Part shown: positions 32,489-42,332 of the stretch, one piece after another
Numbering within the stretch: position 1 is the stretch's first letter
Layout: every line of letters starts with the position of its first letter
Assembly: GCA_013368515.1 (NCBI GenBank)
Contig: JABWCI010000002.1
Span: forward strand, 1 to 64,000
Reading direction: 5' to 3'
DNA length: 64,000 nucleotides
DNA from: Candidatus Altimarinota bacterium
Lineage (GTDB): Bacteria; Patescibacteriota; Gracilibacteria; BD1-5; UBA6164
The notes under the pieces: model-generated
The model's input: only the letters and a program-made list of their open reading frames with translations
The model's database searches: none
Told to the model about the DNA's origin: nothing
Made by a program: the position numbers and the translations under genes

Positions 32489-32489
32489 T

Positions 32490-32531
32490 ATAAAAAAACA
32501 AATCCAAATTAATTTGGATTTGTTTTTTTAT
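32490..32531. terminator. bidirectional terminator
   Basis: AAAAAAACAAATCCAAATT / AATTTGGATTTGTTTTTTT between the Bat operon and the convergent phnA-like gene. Confidence 0.9.
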
Positions 32532-32809
32532 ATTTTTTTAAAAAATTCAGTTCTTAATACTATTTTTCCTGATTCAATAAGTTCTACATCATCAGTTAAT
32601 TTGATTTTTGTAAATTTATCTCATCTTTTTATATCAGGTGCTCATTTTACTGCCAAGTCTTTTATAGCTATAACTGTATCTCAATCTTTTAATATATTAC
32701 CATTTGCATCACGAACTATAATTTCTTCTTCTTGTTCTATTGATGAATCATTATTTTCTTCATCATAAGACCAATTATCCCAATCTACATCTTTATAATC
32801 TTTTGCCAT
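32528..32809 (-). CDS. PhnA/YjdM-like protein, C-terminal domain only
   Basis: 93 residues. VRDANGNILKDGDTVIAIKDLAVKGAP and KIKLTDDVELIESGKIVLRTEFFKK match the SH3-like C-terminal domain of PhnA (YjdM). The usual N-terminal zinc ribbon is missing; instead there is an acidic 30-residue segment with repeated Asp/Trp (YKDVDWDNWSYDEEN). No link to phosphonate use is established for this family. It is 9 bases downstream of the RimK-like gene, so likely in one operon. Confidence 0.82.
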
Positions 32810-32818
32810 AATATATAA

Positions 32819-33715
32819 TTATTTAATAAAATATCTATTTTCTATATAATTAAGTATTTCTCCAGCTATATTTAATCAAGTTGCTTCCTCTAATCATTTA
32901 AATCAAGGACTAGCATTTACTTCACAAATTCTATATCAGTTATCTTTATCAAAAAGTAAATCAACTCAACAAATATCAAGTCATATAAGATTAGTTGCTT
33001 CTATAGCCAATATCTCTTCTTTTTCATTTACTTCATGATTTGAAACACTTCATCAACCAGAAAAATTTGCTTTAAAATCTCAATCTTTTCATTTTCTAAG
33101 CATAGATGCAATAACTCTTCATCATACTAAAAATATTCTTAAATCTTGTCATGCTTTTTCTCAGATATATTCTTGAAGTAATAGAACTTTATTTAGTTTT
33201 ACTAAGCTTTCTTCAAGCATTTCTAGTATATCTTCAAGTTCTCATCTATCTTTTACTTTTATTATTCATTTTCATCCATGTCAATCAAGTTTTTTTAATA
33301 TAATCGGATAATTTAATTGCTTTTCTATAAAATCTATATTTGGCATACCTTTTAACAAAATAGTTTTTGGTACAGGTAATCTATTTAAAGCCAATTTTTG
33401 AAGAGATAAAAATTTGTCATTTGCAAGAAGTCTAGCATTATTTGAGTTTATTATTTTTACTCAAGCATTTTCTAAAAAATCAATTATTGATTTTATTTGA
33501 TATGATGAATCCATTCTAGGTATAACTATGTCGGGAAGTTTAGTTTTTTCATTTTTAATAAAAAGTCTTTCTTCTAGATCTCAATCTATAATCAATTCTA
33601 TGTCTTCTATCGCTACATATTCAAGATTCATATTTCTTTTTTGTGCTTCTTCAATGATTCTTTTGGCCCCGTGAGCAGTTCTATTTCTATCATTGTCTAA
33701 AATCCATATTTTCAT
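32819..33715 (-). CDS. RimK-like ATP-grasp ligase
   Basis: 298 residues. N-terminal domain: IVIPRMDSSYQIKSIIDFLE. ATP-grasp core: NDKFLSLQKLALNRLPVPKT, YPIILKKLDGHGGKGIIKVK (P-loop-like lid), VLLLQEYIGEKAGQDLRIFL, and Mg-binding GVDLLFDKDNYRICEVNASPGFKG. This fits RimK/alpha-aminoadipate LysX-type ligases that add amino acids (often Glu) to a carboxyl end; the substrate here is not known. ATG at 33715. Confidence 0.9.
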
Positions 33716-33867
33716 TTATTAAAAATATTAATTATTAAAATATTGCGCAATTTTATTAAGTTTTATTTTTAAATCAAATCTTTATTAATTATTTTCTTTT
33801 AACTTGTTTTTTAAAATATACTTATTATTATATAATATATTTTTATTTATGACATTGTTGCTTTAAA

Positions 33868-34260
33868 ATGGAGTATAAAATACTTAAATCTCTTAGATTT
33901 GCATTAAAATTACCTTTTATAATAAGGTTATTTTTTGGTATATTATTTATAGTTATTTCTATTATTCCTATACTTTTACCACTTTTCCCATGATCTCTTT
34001 TAGTAGGTATTTTTTTACTTATAGTTTGAGTAATATTAGTTGTTTCTCCGAGTAAAATAAGGCATGTTATTAAGATGAGAAAAAGTATAATTTATCTTTT
34101 TATGAATTTGCATAATAAACATATTATTAGACATAAAATTAATGATATTAGGATACATATAAGAGATATACTTAAAAATGAAGAAAAGGTTTTAAAAAAA
34201 GAGATAAAAACTCATGTAATTCATATATTGGAAGAAAAAGATAAAAAACTAGATTTATAA
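33868..34260 (+). CDS. small two-TM membrane protein, 130 aa
   Basis: Hydrophobic hairpin at about 18-60 (FGILFIVISIIPILLPLFPG, then LLVGIFLLIVGVILVV) resembling PGPGW-type small transmembrane proteins, then a basic helical tail rich in His, Lys and Ile (NKHIIRHKINDIRIHIRDI). Function unknown. Its stop codon lies in the loop of a terminator. Confidence 0.65.
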
Positions 34261-34274
34261 AAATCTAGTTTTTT
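34243..34274 (+). terminator. terminator overlapping a stop codon
   Basis: AAAAAACTAGATTT, loop ATAA, AAATCTAGTTTTTT. Confidence 0.88.
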
Positions 34275-34285
34275 ATAAAATTAAT

Positions 34286-34323
34286 TTGACAAGTTTTTAT
34301 AATAGTATATACTCAGTATATAT
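34286..34323 (+). promoter_or_regulatory. promoter and likely LexA operator
   Basis: TTGACA 34286-34291, 16-base spacer, TATACT 34308-34313. The -10 sits in AGTATATACT, a palindrome followed after one C by AGTATATATT. This double box in front of lexA is a good candidate for autorepression. Confidence 0.55.
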
Positions 34324-34341
34324 TATTTTTTAGTATAAAAT

Positions 34342-34971
34342 ATGCTAACAGAAAAACAACAATACGTTTTAGATGTTATTACTAAATACATCTGAGAGAA
34401 TGCTAAATCTCCTACTATAGAAGAACTTACTTTATTGTTAAATCAAAAATCAAAAAGGTGAGTTGTTCAGTATCTTGAAGCTTTAGAAAAGAAAGGTTTT
34501 TTAACTAGAGGGAGAGGTTATAGATCTATCAATTTATGAAATAGTATAGGTTTTCAAACTACCATGAATATACCTATATTATGATATGCTAATGCTTGAA
34601 CTCCTCTTGTAGATGCTGTTGAAGCAGGTTATTGAGTTTTACCAATTTCTAAAAAAATTATTTCTTGAGATGAAAAAAATTATTTCATTCTAAAAGTAGA
34701 ATGAACTTCTATGAATAATTTTCAAGTAAAATGAAAAACTATAGAAAATGGTAGTTATGTTCTTATAAAAAAAGACGATACTACATTAAATAGTAGTGAT
34801 GCATTTTTATTTTTAGTTAACTGATCTGCTACTTTAAAAAAATACAAAAGAGATACTGATTTAATTTATCTTTTACCTGAATCAAATGATGCTTATCATA
34901 AACCAATTATTTTATCAGAAGATGATAATATAATGGTAAACTGAAAAGTAGTTGATGTATTTAGTTTTTAG
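34342..34971 (+). CDS. lexA: LexA-like self-cleaving repressor
   Basis: 209 residues. N-terminal winged helix: YVLDVITKYIGENAKSPTIEELT, then KRGVVQYLEALEKKGFLTRG. S24 peptidase domain: cleavage site Ala85-Gly86 in YANAGTP, catalytic Ser123 in KVEGTSMNNF, catalytic Lys166 in SATLKKYKR. All key residues are present, so RecA-triggered self-cleavage is predicted. The A-G pair is the typical LexA bond. The only SOS regulator visible; its box lies in its own promoter. Confidence 0.9.
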
Positions 34972-35010
34972 ACAATAAAAAAATAAGCCGCAGGCTTATT
35001 TTTTTATTGT
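34972..35010. terminator. bidirectional terminator
   Basis: ACAATAAAAAAATAAGCC, loop GCA, GGCTTATTTTTTTATTGT; the stop codon of the convergent PPK2 gene lies in it. Confidence 0.9.
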
Positions 35011-36167
35011 TCAAATAAATCTTCTTCTAGGTTTATTTGTTTTTCAAGTTCTTTTACTTTTTGTTTTCAATCTAAAACAATTGATTTATCAAGTTTAAGT
35101 TTTTTTGCACTTATTTTTTCAGGATAATCATATTGATTTAAAACATATTTTATAGCATTTAATCTAGCTCTTTTTTTATCATCACTATTTACTATAGTCC
35201 ATGGAGCATCTTTATGATGAGTATTTTTAAAATTATGATATTCTGCTAGTGAGTATTTATCCCATAATTGTTGAGAAAATTTATCAATAGGTGATAATTT
35301 GTATTGTTTTAATGGATTAAATTCTCTTGAATCAAATCTAGCTTTTTGTTCATCTTTTCATACTGAAAAATAAAATTTAATTATTTTTATACCAGATTCT
35401 ACAAGCATTTTTTCAAATTTTGGTACATCATCAAGAAATTGTTCATATTTTTCTTTTGATACAAATCACATAACAGGTTCTACTCAAGCTCTATTATACC
35501 AAGATCTATCAAAGAATACCATTTCTGATCAAGCAGGTAAGTGTTTAATATATCTTTGGAAATACCATTGAGTTCTTTCTACTTCACTAGGTTTTTCAAG
35601 TGCTACAACTCTAGCTCATCTAGGGTTTAAATATTCAGTAAATCTTTTAATCGTACTTCATTTTCATGCTGCATCTCTTCATTCAAAAATTAATAATAAT
35701 TTTTGTCATGTTTCTTTTATATGTTTTTGTAATTTTAATAATTCAACTTGTAATTCTATTAGTTCTTTTTCATATTCTATAGTTGATTTTTTTATGCATA
35801 CTTTAGAGTATTTATGTTTATCTTCATCTTTTACATCATCACATTTTCTATATGTTTTATCTATTTCTTTTACTACATCTACAAGTTCTTTTTTATTTGC
35901 TTGTTTTACTAAATCTTCAAGATATTCATTTATTTTATCTAAAAAATCATCTATATCACTATAATCTTTTTTTTCTTTTGATGTAAGATTTGTAAGCTTT
36001 TCTTCTAGTAAATGTTCTATCTTATTTTTTAAAATAAGTAAATTATCTACATCATTATCAACCTTAAATTTATTAAATAGTTTTTCAGCTTCAGCTAAAA
36101 AGTTTTTTACTAATTCTGGTGTTAATTCAACTTTTTTGTTAAATATCTCATAAAACAAGTTTGTCAT
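35004..36167 (-). CDS. ppk2: polyphosphate kinase 2 family protein
   Basis: 387 residues. The PPK2 core begins near 155: Walker A LLIFEGRDAAGKGSTIKRF (K169), RGARVVALEKPSEVERTQWY, lid [20 protein letters not shown], and KFYFSVGKDEQKARFDSRE. The first 150 residues are an unusual helical extension (KVELTPELVKNFLAEAEKLF) not found in single-domain PPK2. The family transfers phosphate between polyphosphate and nucleoside mono- or diphosphates; subclass cannot be fixed by eye. Useful to a cell with poor nucleotide metabolism. Confidence 0.93.
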
Positions 36168-36310
36168 ATAATCGTATTATTAAAATTAAATATAAGTTTA
36201 TTTTACTATATAACAATAACTTGGTCAAAAAAATACCAGAATTATCTCTTGCCATTGTTAAAAAATATTTTATGAAAATACTCTTGCAATTTTAAAAATA
36301 AAAATATAAT
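36168..36310 (+). promoter_or_regulatory. intergenic with promoter for the aspS leader
   Basis: TTGCAA 36284-36289 and TATAAT 36305-36310 with a 15-base spacer. Otherwise AT-rich sequence without visible genes. Confidence 0.5.
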
Positions 36311-36316
36311 TATTTC

Positions 36317-36497
36317 ATAAGCGTTTGAGCAGAAAACAACTGCGAGCTCGAGGAAGAACAGAGAAGTCTTAGTAGAACCTTGCGAAGTCGAAAATCTTCG
36401 TTAAAAAATAAAATTAAGAATCACTATTCGGTGGCACCTTTCAAAATAATTTTGAACCGAAAGTACGAAAATATAATTTATATTTTTGTACTTTTTT
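36317..36497 (+). ncRNA. T-box-like leader of aspS (antiterminator plus terminator)
   Basis: The 3' domain fits a T-box antiterminator closely. Helix A1 TTCGG 36427-36431 pairs with CCGAA 36457-36461, followed by the 7-base bulge TGGCACC 36432-36438 (T-box core GGTGGCACC), helix A2 TTCAAAA 36440-36446 with TTTTGAA 36450-36456. UGGC of the bulge is complementary to the GCCA end expected for tRNA-Asp and tRNA-Asn. ACT 36423-36425 can extend A1 to AGT 36462-36464, which is the foot of the terminator, giving mutual exclusion. The 5' domain (36317-36420) has hairpins such as GAGC...GCTC and CGAAG...CTTCG but no standard Stem I could be drawn; AAC at 36376-36378 or 36357-36359 might be the specifier. 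Confidence 0.7.
36462..36497 (+). terminator. terminator of the aspS leader
   Basis: AGTACGAAAATATA 36462-36475, loop ATT, TATATTTTTGTACT 36479-36492, a 14-bp stem with one G-U pair, then a T-run to 36497. Confidence 0.88.
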
Positions 36498-36556
36498 ATT
36501 TATGACGCAAATAGATTTTGAAAAAATATATTTGTTGACATAACTTATGCTGGCCA

Positions 36557-36598
36557 CATTAGAGTTTAAAATTATGAAATAATTTTAATTTTCTAATG
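36557..36598 (+). other. second leader hairpin before aspS
   Basis: CATTAGA 36557-36563 with TCTAATG 36592-36598 and, inside, TTAAAATTAT with ATAATTTTAA around a GAA tip. It has no T-tract. It lies between the leader terminator and the ATG, 37 bases before the start, and may act on translation or RNA stability. Confidence 0.5.
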
Positions 36599-36635
36599 AG
36601 GAACAGTATTATTTATAACTTTATTTTTAAAAAAT

Positions 36636-38417
36636 ATGTTAAGAACACATAAATGTAGCGATTTAACTATAAAAAATGTTTGAGAAACAGTTAAATTATC
36701 TGGTTGGGTAAGTAACAGAAGAGATCATTGAGGTATTATATTTATAGATTTGAGAGATAGATATGGTTTAACACAAGTTGTTTTTGATCCTGAAGATGAT
36801 GCTAGTTCTCACTCTACAGCTTCTGATTATAGAAGTGAATATGTAATACAAGTAGAATGACTTGTAAGACAAAGACCAGAATGACAAAATAATCCAAATT
36901 TATCAACTTGAGAAATAGAAGTAATTGTTAAAAATACTACTTTGTTATCTAGATCAAAAACTCCTCCTTTTGAACTTGATGACCACTGAGAACTTGCAAA
37001 TGAAGAAATAAGATACAAACATAGATATATAGATCTGAGAAGAAGAAAAGCTTTGGAAAATGTAGAATTTAGATCAAAATTTTTAAATTATACTAGAAAT
37101 TGGTTTACATCTCATGAGTTTTTAGATGTTCAAACTCCTATTTTTACTGTTTCAAGTCCAGAAGGTGCTAGAGATTTTGTTATACCTTCTAGATTACATC
37201 CAGGTAAATTTTATGCACTTCCTCAAGCTCCTCAACAATATAAACAACTTTTAATGGTTGGTTGAATTGATAAATATTTTCAAATTGCTCCTTGTTTTAG
37301 AGATGAAGATCCAAGAGCTGATAGACATGCATGTGAATTTTATCAAATAGATTGTGAAATGAGTTTTGTTGAACAAGCTGATATTTTTGCTGTTGTTGAA
37401 TCATATATAAAAGATGTAGTTGCTGCACTTTCTCCAAAAACTGTTATGGATAATAAGTTCTATAGCATGAGTTATGAAGAATCGATGGAAAATTATTGAA
37501 CTGATAAACCAGACCTAAGATTTGGATTAAAATTTGTTGATTTAACAGATATATTTACTGAAAGTGAATTTAGTGTTTTTAAATCTGTTACAACTAGTGG
37601 TTGAGTTATAAAATCTATTAAATTAGAAGGTAAATCAATGTCTAGAAGTGAAATTGATGATTTAACAAAAGTTGCTCAAAAAGCTTGAGCTAAATGACTT
37701 GCTTATATTATCTATGATGATAATGAAGAAGGTGGGAAAAAATCACCAATTTTAAAGTTTATGTGAGAAGCAGAGATCAAAGAAATGGAAGCTAGATTAC
37801 AACCTAAAAATGGTGATATAGTATTTTTCTCAGCAGATGAATATTTAAAAGCTGTAAAAATACTAAATGTTGTAAGACTTGCTTTAAGAGATAAATTTGA
37901 ATTAGCAGATAAAAATACTCTTGCATTATGTTGGGTAACAGATTTCCCAATGTTTGAAGAAAGTGATATAAATGGTAAACTTGATTTTGCTCATAATCCT
38001 TTTTCTATGCCAAAAGGAGGTATTGAAGCATTTAATAATGATGATTTATTATCAATTAAATCTGTTCAATATGATCTAGCTTGTAATGGTTTTGAAATAC
38101 TTTCAGGTTCTATAAGAAATCACGATGTTGAATCTCTTGTAAAAGCCTTTGAAAAAGTAGGTAGAAATAAACAAGAAGTTATGGATAAATTTGGTGCTAT
38201 GTATGAAGCATTTCAATATGGAGTTCCTCCACATGGATGATTTGCAATTGGTATGGATAGATTTATGATGATATTAAAAGATGAAAATAATATTAGAGAA
38301 GTTTATGCTTTCCCTAAATCATGAAAAGCTCAAGATTTGATGATGAATGCTCCAAGTGTGATTGACGGGGAGCAACTTGATGAATTACATATTGAAATCA
38401 AAGAAGAATTAGAATAA
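36636..38417 (+). CDS. aspS: aspartyl-tRNA synthetase, non-discriminating type predicted
   Basis: 593 residues, full-length bacterial type. N-terminal OB-fold ([10 protein letters not shown]), class II motif 2 [19 protein letters not shown] and motif 3 [22 protein letters not shown] insertion between. Key point: the residues that in Pseudomonas AspRS decide tRNA specificity are His31 (RRDHGG) and Gly83 (RPEGQNN), both of non-discriminating type; E. coli has Leu and Lys. So it probably makes Asp-tRNA-Asn as well, which would need a GatCAB amidotransferase elsewhere. Expression is likely controlled by the T-box-like leader. Confidence 0.95.
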
Positions 38418-38448
38418 AAAAAATCCCCTTTAGGGGATTTTTTTTTAT
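38416..38448. terminator. bidirectional terminator
   Basis: A8-TCCCC / GGGGA-T8 stem after aspS, also ending the convergent acidic protein gene. Confidence 0.88.
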
Positions 38449-38454
38449 TTATTA

Positions 38455-38940
38455 TTATGCAGCTTTTTGTTCATCTTCAGCATTTTCATCATTTGCAGCT
38501 TTTGTAAAGCTTCAGAAATTTAGTTTGATTTTTGGTGGACCAGAAGGCTCTTTAGATTCTTCTTCGTTTGTAATTGTTTTTAGTTCATCTTTATTAGTAT
38601 CAACTGCATTTGTATCTTCTTTTAGTTCATCTGTAGTTTCTACTTTTGGAACAGAAAGTTTTATTTTACTTCAAGAATCTGAGTTTTCTTCATTATTATC
38701 TACTTCATTTTTTACATCTGAAATATTTACTGAATTATCTGTAAAACTATCATCATTTTCAGCATCTTCAGATACTATTCTATTAAATTCTTCTAAAGTA
38801 GATGCTTTTTGAATTCTAGAAAAAAGTAAAGCATAATCCTCTATATTTTTCAATATTTCTTTTTCTGCTTCTAATATTTTTCTTTGTAGTTCAATTTGGT
38901 CTACATTGATTAGCGAATTATTTATGTTAGGAGTATTCAT
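38455..38940 (-). CDS. acidic low-complexity protein, 161 aa
   Basis: Unknown. The first 60 residues are helical (DQIELQRKILEAEKEILKNI), the rest is acidic and disordered-looking (DAENDDSFTDNSVNISDVKN), with two SKIKL/PKIKL repeats (GSKIKLSVPK and GPPKIKLNFG). No membrane segment. Reading with UGA as Gly extends it from 89 to 161 residues. Function not inferred. Confidence 0.68.
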
Positions 38941-39137
38941 AATAATTAGTTGTTTTTAATTTAAACTTTGTTCATATATATATAACTTTAACATAATAAA
39001 AAAATAATTGCAAGAAAAATACTATACTTTTTAAAAAAACCATTTTAAATATAATTAAAATTTGTATTTTATCAAAAATCAATATACTCCTTTAGTTATT
39101 AAAAAAACATTAATTATTATCTTATAAAATCAAAAAA

Positions 39138-40514
39138 ATGTTAGGTAAAGTTACAATTATTTGAAGACCAAATGTATGAAAATCTAGTTTTTTCAATATG
39201 TATACAGGTCATAAAATAGCTATAGTTGATGATGAATCATGAACTACTAGAGATATAAGTGAATTTGAGTATAGAGACTTTGAAAATGATTTGACATATA
39301 TATTGAGTGATTCATGAGGTCTTGATCTACTTGATAAAAATGATGAAATATCAAGAGATATAGCAGATAGAACAAAAAAATCTATTGAAAATAGTGATTT
39401 ATTAATTTGGCTTGTAGAATATGATAGAATTACAGAATTAGACGAACAAGTTTTAAAAATAATTAGAGAGCTAAAAGTAAAAGATTTTATTTTGGTTGCA
39501 AATAAAGCTGACAATGAACAAAAGAAAATGGAAGCATATTCTATTGCATGATTTGCAAATGCATTAGAGTTTTTTCCTGTTTCTGTTTCTCACAATGATG
39601 GTATAAGAGATATAAAAAGATTTGTAGCAAAATTTTTAGAATCAAAATGACTAAATTATAAAGAAGAAGAAGTTGATGATACTTATGTTAAGCTTGCTTT
39701 AGTTGGTAGACCAAATGTATGAAAATCTAGTCTTATAAATGCCATAGTTTGAGAAAATAGAGTTATGGTTAGAGATATGGCTTGAACTACTAGAGATTCT
39801 ATAGATACAAAGTTTAAATATGGTGATACAAATTTTGTTTTGATTGATACTGCTTGAATCAGAAGACTTAGTAAGGTATGAGTTAGAAATGTAGAAGATT
39901 GGTCAGTGATGAGGACAGAGAGGTCTATAACAAGAGCTGATATAGTAGCGGTTGTTATAGATGGTTTTGACTGAATAGTTCACCAAGATTTAGCTATTAT
40001 TTCTACTGTATTAGAAGAAAATAAATGATTAATAGTAGTTGTAAATAAATGGGATAAAGTTTTAGAAAAGCCATGAATTGATAAAGATTCTATTATGAAT
40101 AGATATATAGAATACCTTAAATCAAAAGTAGAATTCTTACCATGGGCATCTGTTGTTTTTACTTCTGCTGTAAGTGAAAAAAGACTTTCAGAAATCCTTG
40201 AAAATGCAAAAAATATAAAATTAGAAAGATTTAAAAGAGTAAAAACATGAGTTATAAATAACTTTTTAGAACAAGTTGTTTTAAAACATCCACCAACATG
40301 AACTAGAAAATCTCATAATCCAAAAATATATTATGGTTCTCAGGTTGATGTGAATCCTCCAAAATTTGTATTGACTGTAAATAATCCAGAACATTTTCAC
40401 TTTTCTTATAAAAGATATCTTGAAAATAGAATAAGAGACAATTTTTGATTTTTTGGTACTCCAATAGTTATAGAGTATAAATGAAGATGAAAAACTGCTG
40501 ATAAAAGGAAATAA
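39138..40514 (+). CDS. der: GTPase Der (EngA), ribosome assembly
   Basis: 458 residues with two tandem GTPase domains and a C-terminal KH-like domain, the unique Der layout. Domain 1: GRPNVGKSSFFN, DSGG, NKAD. Domain 2: GRPNVGKSSLIN, GTTRDS, DTAGIR, NKWD. KH-like end: [20 protein letters not shown] and [15 protein letters not shown]. Needed for 50S subunit maturation. The first UGA in GRPNVGKSS is the cleanest single proof of the genetic code in this window. A strong hairpin terminator follows. Confidence 0.97.
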
Positions 40515-40547
40515 AAAACGAGCGAAGCTCGTTTTTTATTTCCTTTT
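40503..40547. terminator. long bidirectional terminator
   Basis: AAAAGGAAATAAAAAACGAGC, loop GAA, and the matching complement; covers the der stop codon and reaches the convergent permease stop. Confidence 0.9.
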
Positions 40548-41302
40548 TAATTTTTTATTCAATGTCATTTTTTCAGTAGATACAAATTTAGATAAGATAA
40601 TATAGTTATGAAAAATATAAGTATTATTATAGCTAAATTTATATTAACATCACTTATTCATATAAAACCATATCTTATTCAGTTAACCATATACAATATA
40701 GGATTTAAATGACTAATATTTTGCCAAAATGGAGATAATAGACTTGTAGAATAAAATACTCATCATAAGTAAATCAGTGGTGTTATTACAAAAGAAGGAA
40801 TTATTGATATATCATCAAAGCTTTTTGCAAATATAGCATTAAATAATCAAAGCATAGAAAAAAGTATACTACTTAGAATTAAAAATAAAAATATTAAAAA
40901 AATATTAGATATATTTATTTCTGTCATAAATAAAGTAACTATAAAAACAAGTCATCAAACCATTATTCATCTTATAACTCATCATATACAGAATCAAAGT
41001 AATATTTTTATATGACTTATAGGAGATATAAAAAGTTCTTCTATGTTATGTTGAAATTTTGATCAAAAAAAGCTTGAACTAGTATTTTGATAACTTGCCA
41101 TAATTACAGACATCATAAGTAATCATGGAAATATAAAATCTATATAATTTACTCAAGGTATTATTGATATTTGATTTCATATAAATTTTCAAAATATCAA
41201 TAAATAAAGTACTATAGTTACTATAGGTGGTAATAATGTTTGTTTCCAAATTCTTATAAATCTACTTACTTCTTTATTTATAAGTGTTATTAAGTCTATC
41301 AT
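40547..41302 (-). CDS. ABC-2 type exporter permease
   Basis: 251 residues, six predicted membrane segments. ABC-2 signature-like stretches: FGKFIGNQISIIPGVNYIDFIFPGLLMM, then FQHNIEELFISPIS and HLNPILYMVNGIRYGFIG, typical of NodJ/DrrB-like permeases. The start codon follows the stop of the ATPase by one base, showing coupling. Works with the ATPase upstream as an exporter; substrate unknown (lipid, glycan or drug are common). Confidence 0.9.
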
Positions 41303-41303
41303 A

Positions 41304-42218
41304 TTATTTTTTAATTATTTTCATAAATAATGCTTCCAATCTATTTGTTTTATTTCTAAAACTTTTTATATTTATATTTTTATCATTTAAATCTTTAAAT
41401 AAATCGTTTAAAGTTATTTTCTCATCAATTATCAATTCTATCTCATTTTCTTCCAATATTTTTATATTATATTTTTTTATTATATCTTCTGATAAATTAT
41501 AGTTTTCACTCATACTTAAAATAATAGTTTCTTCTTTTAATTTTCATAAAAGACTCTTTACACTTGTATTTTCTATTATTTCTCAAGAGTCTAGAATAGC
41601 TACTTTTTTACAAAGAGCTTCAACTTCTTCTAAATAATGAGTTGTAAGTAATATTGTAGTTCAATTTTTATTTAGTTCACTTATAAATTCCCACATACTT
41701 TTTCTTAAATCTACATCAACTCAAGCTGTTGGTTCATCAAGTATAAGTATTTTAGGTTCATGAATCAATGCTCTAACTATCATTAGTCTTCTCTTCATTC
41801 ATCAACTCAATTCTTTTGCTTTTGATTCTCTTTTTTCCCAAAGTCATAGTTTCTTTAATAATTTTTCTGTTCTTTCAACTGCTATATTTTTGCTTATTCC
41901 ATAATATCAAGCTTGAATAACTGGTATGTCTTTAACTTTAGCAAAAACATCAAAATTGAACTCTTGTGGAACTACTCAAATTAGTTTTCTAGCAGATGAA
42001 AAATCCTTGTCTATATCTATTCCTCATATTTTTATCTCTCAAGAAGTTTTTTTAACTAGATTTGTTAGTATATTTATAGTTGTAGTTTTTCATGCTCAAT
42101 TATGTCATAATAAAGCAAAAAAATCTCATGATTCTATTTCTAGATCTATTTTTTTTAAGACTCTATTTTCTTTATATATTTTTTCTAATCATTTTATTTC
42201 AATAATTTTTTCTTTCAT
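41304..42218 (-). CDS. ABC-2 type exporter ATP-binding protein
   Basis: 304 residues. Walker A LLGHNGAGKTTTINIL, Q-loop VVPQEFNFD, signature KELSGGMKRRLMIVRALIHE, Walker B ILILDEPTAGVDVDLR and switch His TTHYLEEVE. The last 80 residues are the DrrA-type C-terminal domain. Energises the permease encoded directly after it. Confidence 0.96.
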
Positions 42219-42332
42219 ACTATTATTTTATATTTTACTAGATTTACTATACATTTTTTAGTTAAAAATCAAATAATATTTTATTTAATTATAAAATCTA
42301 TATAATAATTATATAAATACTAATTATACTAT

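Noticed and set aside
36317-36425. RNase P RNA, tmRNA or SRP RNA in the aspS leader
   Set aside because: The short GAGGAAGAACAG stretch resembles an RNase P block but the other conserved blocks are missing and the region ends in a T-box-type antiterminator.
36535-36563. Internal promoter TTGACA before aspS
   Set aside because: TTGACA at 36535-36540 has no acceptable -10 at 16-18 bases (ATTAGA at best), so not called.
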